A stretch of 17,260 bases of DNA from Anaerolineales bacterium (GTDB taxonomy: Bacteria; Chloroflexota; Anaerolineae; Anaerolineales; UBA4823): the NCBI GenBank assembly GCA_026415275.1, contig JAOAHK010000008.1, positions 381 to 17,640 of the forward strand. Direction: 5' to 3'. Below are positions 1 through 7,001 of the stretch, in pieces. Positions within the stretch are counted from its first letter, which is position 1. The number at the start of each line of letters is the position of its first letter. Both the position numbers and the translations under genes were made by a program. Below the pieces are notes generated by a model. The model was not told the origin of the DNA and searched no databases. It saw only the letters and a program-made list of their open reading frames with translations.

Positions 1-1
1 A

Positions 2-259
2 GAATTTTTAGGACTTGGATTGACCGGTACGTCCTTACCGATAGGACCGGGAGGATACGATATCAAGATCGCAGATCATCCATTTGACTCTCACCATTCG
101 CTATTTTTACGAGTTTATGACCAAAACGGAAATCAACTTAATGAGACTATTGCCCTGACAACATACAATGACTGTGGTAAAAACTTAATCCTGATTAACT
201 TTATTCTATTGAGCCAACCGCTTAAGGAAAAGATATTTTTTCCAATTGTCAGTCGGTAG
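2..259 (+). CDS. C-terminal end of a probable extracellular protein (5' truncated)
   Basis: The reading frame is open to the left edge and ends with TAG at 257-259, so only the last 85 or so residues are visible. A TTG at position 20 could act as a start, but the frame continues upstream of it without a stop and a longer gene is more likely. The visible part looks like a beta-rich accessory domain: GPGGYDIKIAD, then LFLRVYDQNGNQL, then an aromatic/Cys stretch (TTYNDCGKNLILINF). From memory this resembles C-terminal modules of secreted or cell-surface proteins in Chloroflexota, but I cannot name a family. No catalytic motif is visible. The next gene starts 6 bases later in the same frame. Function unknown. 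Confidence 0.5.
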   Translation, partial: EFLGLGLTGTSLPIGPGGYDIKIADHPFDSHHSLFLRVYDQNGNQLNETIALTTYNDCGKNLILINFILLSQPLKEKIFFPIVSR

Positions 260-265
260 TTTTTC

Positions 266-838
266 ATGCGTCTTCGCATTGCATTTGATCACTTCGACAG
301 CATAGCTCCTATATACGACCTTATTATTCCCAATGCAAACATAGAGACGCTAATCCAATGTGGCAAATTCCCTGTTTCAGGGAAAGTTTTGGATGTAGGT
401 GGAGGTACAGGAAGGGTCACGCGTCAATTGATGCGGATACAGCCCAATATTACGATCGTTGACAGCAGTTTCGGAATGCTAAAAATCGCTAGTCAGAAAT
501 TACAAGGCAACCTTACCATGGGTGAAGCTGAGTTGACCCCTTTTCCCGCAAATACGTTTGAACGAGTTATCCTTATCGATACCTTACATCATGTAGCAGA
601 TGCAAACCGCACACTAGAAGAATGTCTACGTGTTTTAAGAAAAGATGGGTGGCTGATTATCCAAGAGCCAGATGTTGAACAATGGGGAGGAAAACTGATT
701 GCAACCCTTGAAAAATTGCTTCTCATGAGAAGTCATTTGCTTCCCATTGGTTCAGTCCAATCAATCCTCTCACCCCATACCGCTGAAATTGTCATCCATC
801 GCGGCATAAACCAATATTGGATTCTCTGTCGAAAGTAG
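266..838 (+). CDS. Class I SAM-dependent methyltransferase (UbiE/Methyltransf_11-like)
   Basis: A 190-residue Rossmann-fold methyltransferase. The glycine-rich SAM-binding motif I is at residues 41-50 (VLDVGGGTGR), the acidic residue ending strand beta2 is about D66 (TIVDSS), motif II/III lies near ELTPFPANTFERVILIDTLHHV (89-110), and LRVLRKDGWLIIQEP follows at 121-135. The N-terminal FDHFDSIAPIYD is typical of the UbiE/COQ5-like group. That group methylates small molecules, but the substrate cannot be read from the sequence. ATG at 266 is chosen because it precedes the FDHFD signature; no clear Shine-Dalgarno is present. At 190 residues it is short for the group. It lies 6 bases after the preceding gene and converges with hypE, leaving only 2 bases between the stop codons. 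Confidence 0.8.
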   Translation: MRLRIAFDHFDSIAPIYDLIIPNANIETLIQCGKFPVSGKVLDVGGGTGRVTRQLMRIQPNITIVDSSFGMLKIASQKLQGNLTMGEAELTPFPANTFERVILIDTLHHVADANRTLEECLRVLRKDGWLIIQEPDVEQWGGKLIATLEKLLLMRSHLLPIGSVQSILSPHTAEIVIHRGINQYWILCRK

Positions 839-840
839 AC

Positions 841-1929
841 TCAGCAAATTCTCGGTAGCATCTCGCCAGAAAGCATATCCAACAAGCGTGTGCTTCCCAT
901 TGTCGTCCGTAAAAGCACTTTTTGAGGGTGCTGGGCAACAACTTCACCAATAACCGCAGCACAGGAGCCGTACTCATGAGAACGAATCACCCTTAGGACA
1001 CTATCTGTATATTTCCTATCTACAAAAAATACGCACTTTCCTTCATTCGCCATGTAAAGTGGATCGAAACCCAACATCTCGCAAACCGAGGACACCGTTT
1101 CTAGAATAGGGATAGCAGCCTCTTCCACTACAATTCCTACATTTGATTGACGAGCACTTTCATTTAATGTTGTTGCTAAGCCACCACGGGTGGGATCCCG
1201 CATAGCATGAATAGCATTTTCTTCGGACTGTCTCCCTACCTCAAGAGCATTGGCAATCATATGGTTCAATGGGACAACATCACTTCGGATTTCGGATGTA
1301 AAACCCAATTCCCCTCGGGCTTGTAGGACAGCTACTCCGTGTTCGCCAATAGGTCCGGACAAGATAATCTGATCACCAATTTTTACATTGCGCCCGCTTA
1401 TTCGAAGAGATTTGGGACGTACCCCAATCCCGCTTGTATTGATAAAAACTCCATCTCCCTTACCTCTCTCGACAACTTTTGTGTCCCCTGCCACAATGGC
1501 AACGCCCGCCTCCTTCGCGGCAATTGCCATGGATTTGACAAGATACTCCAATACCTCGACCTGAAGCCCCTCTTCCAAGATAAACCCTGCTGTTAGGTAC
1601 AAAGGCTTTGCTCCCATTACCGATACATCATTCACTGTCCCACAGACGGCTAGCTTACCTATGTCACCTCCGGGAAAAAAGATTGGTGAGACAATATGCG
1701 AGTCGGTGCTAACCACAAGTTCAAATTCAGGGTCAAGGATTGGCAACCCCACTCCATCATCCCCTTGGTCAAGAAGAGGATTTGAAAGATGAGCTGCGAA
1801 AACCCTTTCAACAAGATCATGCGTCAATCTACCACCACTCCCGTGCCCCAAAACGATCTGGTCGGAATGGGTAAGTGGAAGCGGGCAATATGCACCTAGA
1901 AAATCAATTGGTTGGCTTTGATCAGACAT
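841..1929 (-). CDS. hypE: Hydrogenase maturation factor HypE (carbamoyl dehydratase)
   Basis: HypE accepts a carbamoyl group from HypF on its C-terminal cysteine and dehydrates it with ATP to a thiocyanate, the source of the CN ligands of the [NiFe] active site. The sequence shows the AIRS/PurM-type ATP-binding fold: [14 protein letters not shown] near the N-terminus, [42 protein letters not shown] and [14 protein letters not shown]. It ends in the required PRIC, so the acceptor cysteine is the last residue (Cys362). The ATG at 1929 (MSDQS) is preferred. In-frame ATGs at 1938 and 1947 would add 3 or 6 residues, and none has a strong Shine-Dalgarno. The gene overlaps the end of hypD by 8 bases, suggesting translational coupling. 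It is the last gene of the hyp operon. Confidence 0.95.
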   Translation of the reverse strand: MSDQSQPIDFLGAYCPLPLTHSDQIVLGHGSGGRLTHDLVERVFAAHLSNPLLDQGDDGVGLPILDPEFELVVSTDSHIVSPIFFPGGDIGKLAVCGTVNDVSVMGAKPLYLTAGFILEEGLQVEVLEYLVKSMAIAAKEAGVAIVAGDTKVVERGKGDGVFINTSGIGVRPKSLRISGRNVKIGDQIILSGPIGEHGVAVLQARGELGFTSEIRSDVVPLNHMIANALEVGRQSEENAIHAMRDPTRGGLATTLNESARQSNVGIVVEEAAIPILETVSSVCEMLGFDPLYMANEGKCVFFVDRKYTDSVLRVIRSHEYGSCAAVIGEVVAQHPQKVLLRTTMGSTRLLDMLSGEMLPRIC

Positions 1930-3040
1930 GATTGACATTTGGCACATCTATATTGCGAGAATAGTGGTAATAAGCAGCACACGCGCCCTCAGAGGACACC
2001 ATCGTTGCACCGAGAGGATTTTGAGGTGTGCACAGAGTTCCAAAGGCGGCACATTCATAAGGCTTCTTAAGACCTTGCAATACCAATCCAGAGATGCAAA
2101 TCGACGATTCTTGCGTAGTAATCGATTGGATATCAAAGCGAGATTCAGCATCGTACTTAACAAATTCTGGACGCAATTTCCAGCCGCTCTGTGGAATAAC
2201 GCCGATGCCGCGCCATTTGCGATCGCAAACCTCAAAAACCTGATGGATAACCTTTTGGGCTGAGATATTTCCTTCGTAAGTAACCAGCCGCGAATATGCG
2301 TTTTCCACCTCAAATGTTCCCATTTCTAGTTGTCGAACGACACGATAAACACCCTCCAGAATATCTAAGGGCTCAAATCCCGTAACCACGATTGGTATGC
2401 GATATTCTTGTGCGATGGGTAAATATTCCCAATATCCCATCACCGTGCAAACGTGCCCCGCGGCTAGAAATCCTTGTACCCGATTGCTCGGGGATGACAA
2501 AATCGCTCGGATTGCCGGCGGAACACAAACATGGGAAACCAACATGCTGAAATTATCAATTTTGAGAGTCTGGGCTTGTAAGATACACATGGCGTTTGCC
2601 GGTGCAGTTGTCTCAAAACCGATGGCGAAAAACACTACTTCTTTTTGCGGGTTCTCCTGAGCGATTTTCAATGTATCTAACGGAGAATAGACAACGCGCA
2701 CGTCACCACCATTCGCCTTTACGGTGAACAGATCACCGTTCGATCCCGGTACGCGAAGCATGTCTCCGTAAGAAGTGAAGATGACATTTGGCATTGAGGC
2801 AATCTCCAATGCTTTGTCGACTAATTCAAGCGACGTCACACAAACTGGACAACCAGGACCATGAATAAACTCGATTTGCGGGGGTAATAACTGATCAAGT
2901 CCAAATTTTTTTATCGCATGGGTCTGTCCTCCACAAATTTCCATTATTGCCCATGGACGCGTCACAATTTTTTCGATTTGACGAATTTTTGCTTGAACCA
3001 GTTTAGGTTCGCGAAACCCAGAGCGGAGTTTACTTTCCAT
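1922..3040 (-). CDS. hypD: Hydrogenase maturation factor HypD (Fe-S scaffold)
   Basis: HypD, in complex with HypC, is the scaffold on which the Fe(CN)2CO unit is assembled. This 372-residue protein has the three catalytic-site cysteines of the family: Cys36 in [11 protein letters not shown], and Cys64 and Cys67 in GPGCPVCVT. It also has [10 protein letters not shown] (141-150), SHVCVPP (169-175) and the C-terminal cluster-binding region, where Cys315, Cys330, Cys337 and Cys354 ([12 protein letters not shown]) are the likely [4Fe-4S] ligands. Thr346 sits where some homologues have an extra Cys, which leaves four ligands. The start ATG at 3038-3040 has AGGGA about 7 bases upstream, inside the end of hypC. 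It is 3 bases from hypC and overlaps hypE. Confidence 0.96.
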   Translation of the reverse strand: MESKLRSGFREPKLVQAKIRQIEKIVTRPWAIMEICGGQTHAIKKFGLDQLLPPQIEFIHGPGCPVCVTSLELVDKALEIASMPNVIFTSYGDMLRVPGSNGDLFTVKANGGDVRVVYSPLDTLKIAQENPQKEVVFFAIGFETTAPANAMCILQAQTLKIDNFSMLVSHVCVPPAIRAILSSPSNRVQGFLAAGHVCTVMGYWEYLPIAQEYRIPIVVTGFEPLDILEGVYRVVRQLEMGTFEVENAYSRLVTYEGNISAQKVIHQVFEVCDRKWRGIGVIPQSGWKLRPEFVKYDAESRFDIQSITTQESSICISGLVLQGLKKPYECAAFGTLCTPQNPLGATMVSSEGACAAYYHYSRNIDVPNVNHV

Positions 3041-3043
3041 GTG

Positions 3044-3295
3044 CTATCCCTGAGCAGATACTTGCTCGTCAAGGTTTACGATTTCGTTCAGTAGAGCGAG
3101 GGTTTCGCTTGCCTCTTCTTCACTGATCACATTTAGAGCAAAGCCTACATGGACAAGGACATAATCGCCCACTTTTGCTTCTGGAACATAGGCTAAGCAC
3201 GCCTCTCGTAAGACACCACCAAAATCGATCTTTCCCATCGAAAGGCCATTAGCCTCGTAGATCTCTACAATTTTGCCCGGTACGCCTAAACACAT
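3044..3295 (-). CDS. hypC: Hydrogenase maturation chaperone HypC
   Basis: An 83-residue OB-fold chaperone that binds HypD during assembly of the Fe(CN)2CO group and then delivers it to the hydrogenase large subunit. The N-terminus MCLGVPGKI is diagnostic: Cys2, exposed after removal of Met1, is the essential metal-binding residue. The family pattern continues with GKIDFGGVLREACLAYVPEAKVGDYVLVHVGFALNVISEEEA. Length is normal. A good Shine-Dalgarno (AGGAG, 3304-3308 on the minus strand) lies 8 bases before the ATG. It sits 28 bases after hypF and 3 bases before hypD, as expected for an operon encoding the HypC-HypD complex. Confidence 0.96.
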   Translation of the reverse strand: MCLGVPGKIVEIYEANGLSMGKIDFGGVLREACLAYVPEAKVGDYVLVHVGFALNVISEEEASETLALLNEIVNLDEQVSAQG

Positions 3296-3323
3296 ATTTC
3301 ACACTCCTAATTGTCCTTAACAA

Positions 3324-5660
3324 TCAAATACCAACTTTTACAGATGCAATAGCTACTTGACCCAATGCTATTCCGCCATCGTTTGAAGGCACTTCTTGAT
3401 GAACTAAGACCCGAAAGCCAGCATCATTCAGTAGTTTACAAGTCTTTTCCAATAAAGTCAGATTTTGCCATACTCCTCCACTTAGGGCAACATGTTGAAT
3501 GTCAAGTTGCGAACGCAAGACTTGGCAGACATTCAGAACGCTTTCAGCAATGGTGCGGTGAAATCTACCGGATATAACTGCCGAGGAAGTACCCTGAAGG
3601 TAATCATTTACTAACGCTTGAATCAACTTTTTGACACCAATTTGAATGGGTAAGCCCGAAGCAGTTGGCGCATGAATCAGATCGAAGGGGTAAGCATGGT
3701 CTTGAAAGCTTGCTATCGCTTCTAACTCGATAGCCGCTTGAGCTTCGTAATTAATTTTGTGACGCAAGCCAATCAGCGAAGAAACCATATCAAATAATCT
3801 ACCCATGCTAGAGGTATTAATGAGGTTAATATTGTGCTCTAACTGGGATCTCAAAAGCTGACGCTCATCGGCGCACAAAGCCTGGTAGGGAGGTAGATTT
3901 TGGTTCCATTCAATCCCTATATAATGCAGATAGGCAAGGGCAACTCGAGCAGGCATACGAATCGAGCGATCCCCGCCTGGTAGAGGTAGATATTGCAGAT
4001 GGGCCACGCGCTGGTAGGAAGTATAAGAGGCAATCAAGAACTCTCCCCCCCAAATAGCTCCATCGTCACCATACCCAGTGCCATCAAAAGAGACTCCAAT
4101 CACAGCATCCTCTGTTTGCCAACCATTCTCAACTAAGCAACTGGCGATATGAGCATGATGATGCTGGACACCGAGAAGAGGAATTTTTTGCTGCCTGGCT
4201 CTTTCGAGGGCATAACGAGTAGAAAGGTAATTGGGATGCTTATCATAAGCAATGATCTCTGGGTTTATTCGAAATAGTCTTTGGTAATGATCAATCCCTT
4301 CTTCCAAAGATTGGTATGTTTCGTAATTTTCTAAATCACCGATATGATGACTGATAAAGGCATACTCATCTCGAGTTAGGCAAAATGTATTTTTTAACTC
4401 GGCACCCACACCTAGAATTTGTTTTGATTTCCAAGGTAATCGGATTGGATTGGGTGCATAGCCGCGCGAGCGACGGATTGGGTAGGGACTGCGCGTTTCT
4501 TCAACCGTCGAGATTGTGCGAACAACAGAGTCGTCACAGCGAATATGAATCGGACGATTATGTAATAAGAAAGCATCTGCCAGTGAGGCTAGTTGATTGA
4601 GCGCTTGATCGTTATCGACAGCAATTGGCTCTTCCGAACGGTTACCGCTGGTAAGAACAATTGCCTCCAATGGATAGTTGTCATAAATCTGTTGATCATA
4701 ATTGTAGAAAATAAGGTAATGCAATGGACTATAGGGCAACATCACCCCAAGAGAATTCTGGCATGGAGCGACATTAGGTGAAATCTTCGAAGAGGATCGC
4801 TTTGGCAATAAGACAATCGGTCGTTCTTTTGACCGGAGCAAGTCAATATCTTGCTGAGCTAGGATACAATGATGTTGAACAATCCCCAAAGCGGGCATCA
4901 TCAAAGCAAAAGGTTTATCAACCCGCGCCTTGCGAATACGCAATTTTTCCACAGCTTCAGGATTCAGAGCATCACAAGCTAAGTGAAAGCCACCAATTCC
5001 TTTGATAGCAACAATTGAACCGCTTTTGATCATCCCTTGAACAATTCGGAGCGTTTCTTGGTCACTTTCACAGGGTACAATCTCTCCATTTACGACCAAA
5101 CTCAAATGAGGACCACATTTAGGGCATGCCACAGGTTGGGCATGAAAACGGCGGTTATCGGGATTGTGATATTCTGCAGCACATTCTGCACAAAGGGGGA
5201 AGGTTGACATCGTTGTATTTGGGCGGTCGTAGGGGACATTTTTTGTTATCGTAAAACGTGGACCGCAATTTGTGCAGTTAATAAATGGATAAAGATAACG
5301 CCGATTTTTAGGATCAAATAATTCCTCCAGACAATCTTGGCAAATAGAGATGTCTGGAGAGATAGGGATAAATTCCGAGTCAATATCTTGCGATTCGATA
5401 ATTTCGAATTTGCTAAAGTGATTTTCTTCAATGGGTTGAATTAAGATTTGGTCAATTCGGGCAAGGGGAGGGGTTTCACTTTTGATTCGTTCAATGAAAT
5501 TAAGGATAGCCTCCTCTTTGCCATCAACCATGATTTCAACCCCGGCGCTCGTGTTTTTTACCCAACCGAGCAAGCTTTCTTGATTAGCTAACTTATAGAC
5601 AAACGGACGAAATCCTACGCCTTGGACGATACCCGTAATCCGAATATACCTACCTGCCAT
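3324..5660 (-). CDS. hypF: Carbamoyltransferase HypF
   Basis: A 778-residue cytoplasmic enzyme that converts carbamoyl phosphate and ATP to a carbamoyl adenylate and passes the carbamoyl group to HypE. The usual domains appear in order. An acylphosphatase-like domain covers about 1-90, with GIVQGVGFRPF carrying catalytic Arg18, and Asn36. Four CxxC zinc-binding pairs follow at about 105-190 (CQDC, CTNC, CAEC, CPKC). A YrdC/Sua5-like domain spans about 200-395 (IKGIGGFHLACDA, RRSRGYAPNPIRLP). A Kae1-like carbamoyltransferase domain fills the rest (GVQHHHAHIASCLVENG, VSFDGTGYGDDGAIWGGEFL, and ALSGGVWQN near the C-terminus). Length matches the family and the protein looks intact. It starts 15 bases after hypB. 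Confidence 0.96.
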   Translation of the reverse strand: MAGRYIRITGIVQGVGFRPFVYKLANQESLLGWVKNTSAGVEIMVDGKEEAILNFIERIKSETPPLARIDQILIQPIEENHFSKFEIIESQDIDSEFIPISPDISICQDCLEELFDPKNRRYLYPFINCTNCGPRFTITKNVPYDRPNTTMSTFPLCAECAAEYHNPDNRRFHAQPVACPKCGPHLSLVVNGEIVPCESDQETLRIVQGMIKSGSIVAIKGIGGFHLACDALNPEAVEKLRIRKARVDKPFALMMPALGIVQHHCILAQQDIDLLRSKERPIVLLPKRSSSKISPNVAPCQNSLGVMLPYSPLHYLIFYNYDQQIYDNYPLEAIVLTSGNRSEEPIAVDNDQALNQLASLADAFLLHNRPIHIRCDDSVVRTISTVEETRSPYPIRRSRGYAPNPIRLPWKSKQILGVGAELKNTFCLTRDEYAFISHHIGDLENYETYQSLEEGIDHYQRLFRINPEIIAYDKHPNYLSTRYALERARQQKIPLLGVQHHHAHIASCLVENGWQTEDAVIGVSFDGTGYGDDGAIWGGEFLIASYTSYQRVAHLQYLPLPGGDRSIRMPARVALAYLHYIGIEWNQNLPPYQALCADERQLLRSQLEHNINLINTSSMGRLFDMVSSLIGLRHKINYEAQAAIELEAIASFQDHAYPFDLIHAPTASGLPIQIGVKKLIQALVNDYLQGTSSAVISGRFHRTIAESVLNVCQVLRSQLDIQHVALSGGVWQNLTLLEKTCKLLNDAGFRVLVHQEVPSNDGGIALGQVAIASVKVGI

Positions 5661-5675
5661 CGCATCTAAAACCTA

Positions 5676-6353
5676 CTACTCTACCAATAAAGTGCGATAT
5701 TCATTAATTCTCTTGTGAAGCCACTGAAACCAACGCGATAATCCTTCACCAGTACGGCAGGAAACAAGGAGTAAGTCCACCGAGGGATTTAATGCCTCCA
5801 AACCTTTGCGAAAAAATTCAACATCGAAGTCTACATAAGGCAATAAGTCAATTTTGTTTAGGATGACATAATCCACACCACGGTACATCGAAGGATATTT
5901 ATGAGGTTTATCATGGCCTTCAGGCACAGAAGCGACCAATACGTTGAGCGCAGTTCCGAGGTCAAAGCTCGCTGGGCAGACTAAGTTTCCCACGTTTTCA
6001 ACAATTAGCAGATCAAATTGGTATAAGTCGGCTTGCAGTAAAGCTTTATTAAGCATCACAGCGTCTAGGTGACAATCTCCACCAGTGTTAATTTGAATTG
6101 CGGTTGCTCCAGCAGCACTAGCTCGGTCTGCATCAAAGGTCGTAGCAATATCACCATCAATGACAAGGATTCGTAATTCATTGGTGAGATTTTTTATCGT
6201 TTGTTCAATCAGAGTCGTTTTCCCCGCTCCGGGTGATGCCATTAGATTGATTGAAAACAATCGCGCTTGTTTGAGCAATTGGCGATTGTTCTCTGCAATT
6301 GCATCATTTGCACTGAGGATATTTTGGATGATCGAAATCCGTTGTTCACTCAT
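5676..6353 (-). CDS. hypB: Hydrogenase nickel-insertion GTPase HypB
   Basis: HypB is the SIMIBI-class GTPase that, with HypA, loads nickel into the hydrogenase large subunit. The 225-residue protein has the P-loop at 42-47 (GAGKTT), the metal-site CHLDA motif (Cys94, His95), VENVGNLVCP with Cys126 (third metal ligand region), and the guanine-specificity motif NKID at 166-169. It lacks the His-rich N-terminal nickel-storage stretch and the N-terminal CxxCGC high-affinity site found in some homologues, so it is the minimal G-domain form. Its ATG overlaps the hypA stop by 4 bases (ATGA), indicating coupled translation of the two nickel-handling partners. Confidence 0.96.
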   Translation of the reverse strand: MSEQRISIIQNILSANDAIAENNRQLLKQARLFSINLMASPGAGKTTLIEQTIKNLTNELRILVIDGDIATTFDADRASAAGATAIQINTGGDCHLDAVMLNKALLQADLYQFDLLIVENVGNLVCPASFDLGTALNVLVASVPEGHDKPHKYPSMYRGVDYVILNKIDLLPYVDFDVEFFRKGLEALNPSVDLLLVSCRTGEGLSRWFQWLHKRINEYRTLLVE

Positions 6354-6694
6354 GTCTCTATGTCGATCGCTTCGATGTAAAATTCTTCACCGCCGAGAAC
6401 TTCTATTCGGGAACTACCACAAGATGGGCAGAAAACAGCTTGTCCATCTAATTGATAAACCGTTTGACACTCTAGGCATCTGAAGGTTGCCGCTACTCGC
6501 TGAAAAACCAGTTCGGCTTGTTCTGCAAGCGTGTCTTTGGCAATAATCTCCCAGTAAAATTGAACCGACTCATCAACGATTGAAGAGAGATCGCCAATAA
6601 CAAGGTAAATTTTCGTTACTTTTGTGGCGTTTGCCTTTGCTGCATGGTCCAGAACAACGCCCAAAATGCTTTGGGTGACAGCGAGTTCATGCAT
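6350..6694 (-). CDS. hypA: Hydrogenase nickel chaperone HypA
   Basis: HypA is the nickel metallochaperone that works with HypB. This 114-residue protein starts MHELAVTQSIL, where the N-terminus and His2 (with Glu3) form the nickel site. It carries the structural zinc site as two CxxC pairs: Cys73/Cys76 (CLEC) and Cys89/Cys92 (CPSC). The domain pattern VTKIYLVIGDLSSIVDESVQFYWE is typical. Length is normal. It begins 49 bases after tatA and ends in an ATGA overlap with hypB. No strong Shine-Dalgarno precedes its ATG; a short inverted repeat lies between it and tatA. Confidence 0.95.
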   Translation of the reverse strand: MHELAVTQSILGVVLDHAAKANATKVTKIYLVIGDLSSIVDESVQFYWEIIAKDTLAEQAELVFQRVAATFRCLECQTVYQLDGQAVFCPSCGSSRIEVLGGEEFYIEAIDIET

Positions 6695-6712
6695 CCGCAG
6701 AGGGAATTCTAG

Positions 6713-6736
6713 CCGTTGAGTATATCATTACAACGG
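6713..6736. repeat. Short inverted repeat between tatA and hypA
   Basis: CCGTTG at 6713-6718 and CAACGG at 6731-6736 are perfect 6-base inverted arms around a 12-base AT-rich spacer. This could be an operator half-site pair, a weak mRNA hairpin between tatA and hypA, or chance. No T-run follows, so it is not a typical intrinsic terminator. Confidence 0.25.
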
Positions 6737-6743
6737 ACAAACT

Positions 6744-6947
6744 TTAACTTTTTCCCTCAGCAGGCTTTTCATCAGTTTCGGATTTCTTTTCGGTTGTCTC
6801 ATCGGTTGAAGATTGCAATCCTTCCTTGAAAGCGCGAATTCCTTTTCCGAACTCGCCGGCGACCTTGCTAATGCGACCAACGCCAAAGAGCAAAATGACG
6901 ATAAAAAGGATAATTAGTAACTCTGCACCCTGAGGTAAGTTGAACAT
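6744..6947 (-). CDS. tatA: Twin-arginine translocase subunit TatA/E
   Basis: A 67-residue single-span protein of the TatA/E family, which forms the pore for export of folded proteins carrying a twin-arginine signal. Residues about 8-23 form the membrane helix (PQGAELLIILFIVILLFG). The conserved Phe-Gly hinge is at 21-22, followed by the amphipathic helix (ISKVAGEFGKGIRAFKEGL) and a charged, Lys/Glu-rich tail. A strong Shine-Dalgarno (AAGGAG) is 6 bases from the ATG. It is the first gene of the run leading into hypA. Many periplasm-facing [NiFe] hydrogenases are Tat substrates, so the linkage makes functional sense, but a general housekeeping TatA role cannot be excluded. Confidence 0.92.
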   Translation of the reverse strand: MFNLPQGAELLIILFIVILLFGVGRISKVAGEFGKGIRAFKEGLQSSTDETTEKKSETDEKPAEGKS

Positions 6948-6953
6948 TCGCAG

Positions 6954-6959
6954 CTCCTT
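6954..6959 (-). promoter_or_regulatory. Ribosome binding site of tatA
   Basis: AAGGAG on the minus strand, 6 bases before the tatA ATG. It is the best Shine-Dalgarno in this part of the window and fixes the tatA start. Confidence 0.7.
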
Positions 6960-6964
6960 ATGGT

Positions 6965-6993
6965 TTGAAGAATAAGTTGATTTCTATTATACT
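6965..6993 (+). promoter_or_regulatory. Candidate sigma-70 promoter of trmFO (leaderless)
   Basis: A -35-like TTGAAG (6965-6970) and a -10-like TATACT (6988-6993) are separated by exactly 17 bases. Transcription would begin near 7000, one or two bases before the trmFO ATG at 7002, so the mRNA would be leaderless. No in-frame ATG, GTG or TTG lies between the upstream stop (6978-6980) and 7002, and no real Shine-Dalgarno is present, which agrees with a leaderless start. Confidence 0.5.
6986..6991 (-). promoter_or_regulatory. Candidate -10 element for the tatA-hyp operon
   Basis: The minus strand reads a perfect TATAAT at 6986-6991, overlapping the -10 of the opposing trmFO promoter. Transcription would begin near 6979, giving tatA a leader of about 32 bases that contains its Shine-Dalgarno. 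No good -35 is seen at 16-18 bases upstream (inside the trmFO start), so this is a one-element prediction. Confidence 0.4.
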
Positions 6994-7001
6994 ACGGGAC
7001 A

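Noticed and set aside
1990..2010. HypD Thr346 in place of a Cys seen in some homologues ([11 protein letters not shown] pattern).
   Set aside because: Four other C-terminal cysteines remain for the [4Fe-4S] cluster, and as I recall some working HypD proteins, including the E. coli one, also lack this Cys.
2216..2229. Perfect 14-base palindrome TTTGCGATCGCAAA, with a HIP1-like GCGATCGC core, inside hypD.
   Set aside because: About one perfect 14-base palindrome is expected by chance in 17 kb, it lies within conserved coding sequence, and I did not notice the core repeated elsewhere in the window.
1948..2313. A 121-codon open frame on the minus strand.
   Set aside because: It is an alternative frame entirely within hypD, whose translation has all family motifs; its own product looks random.
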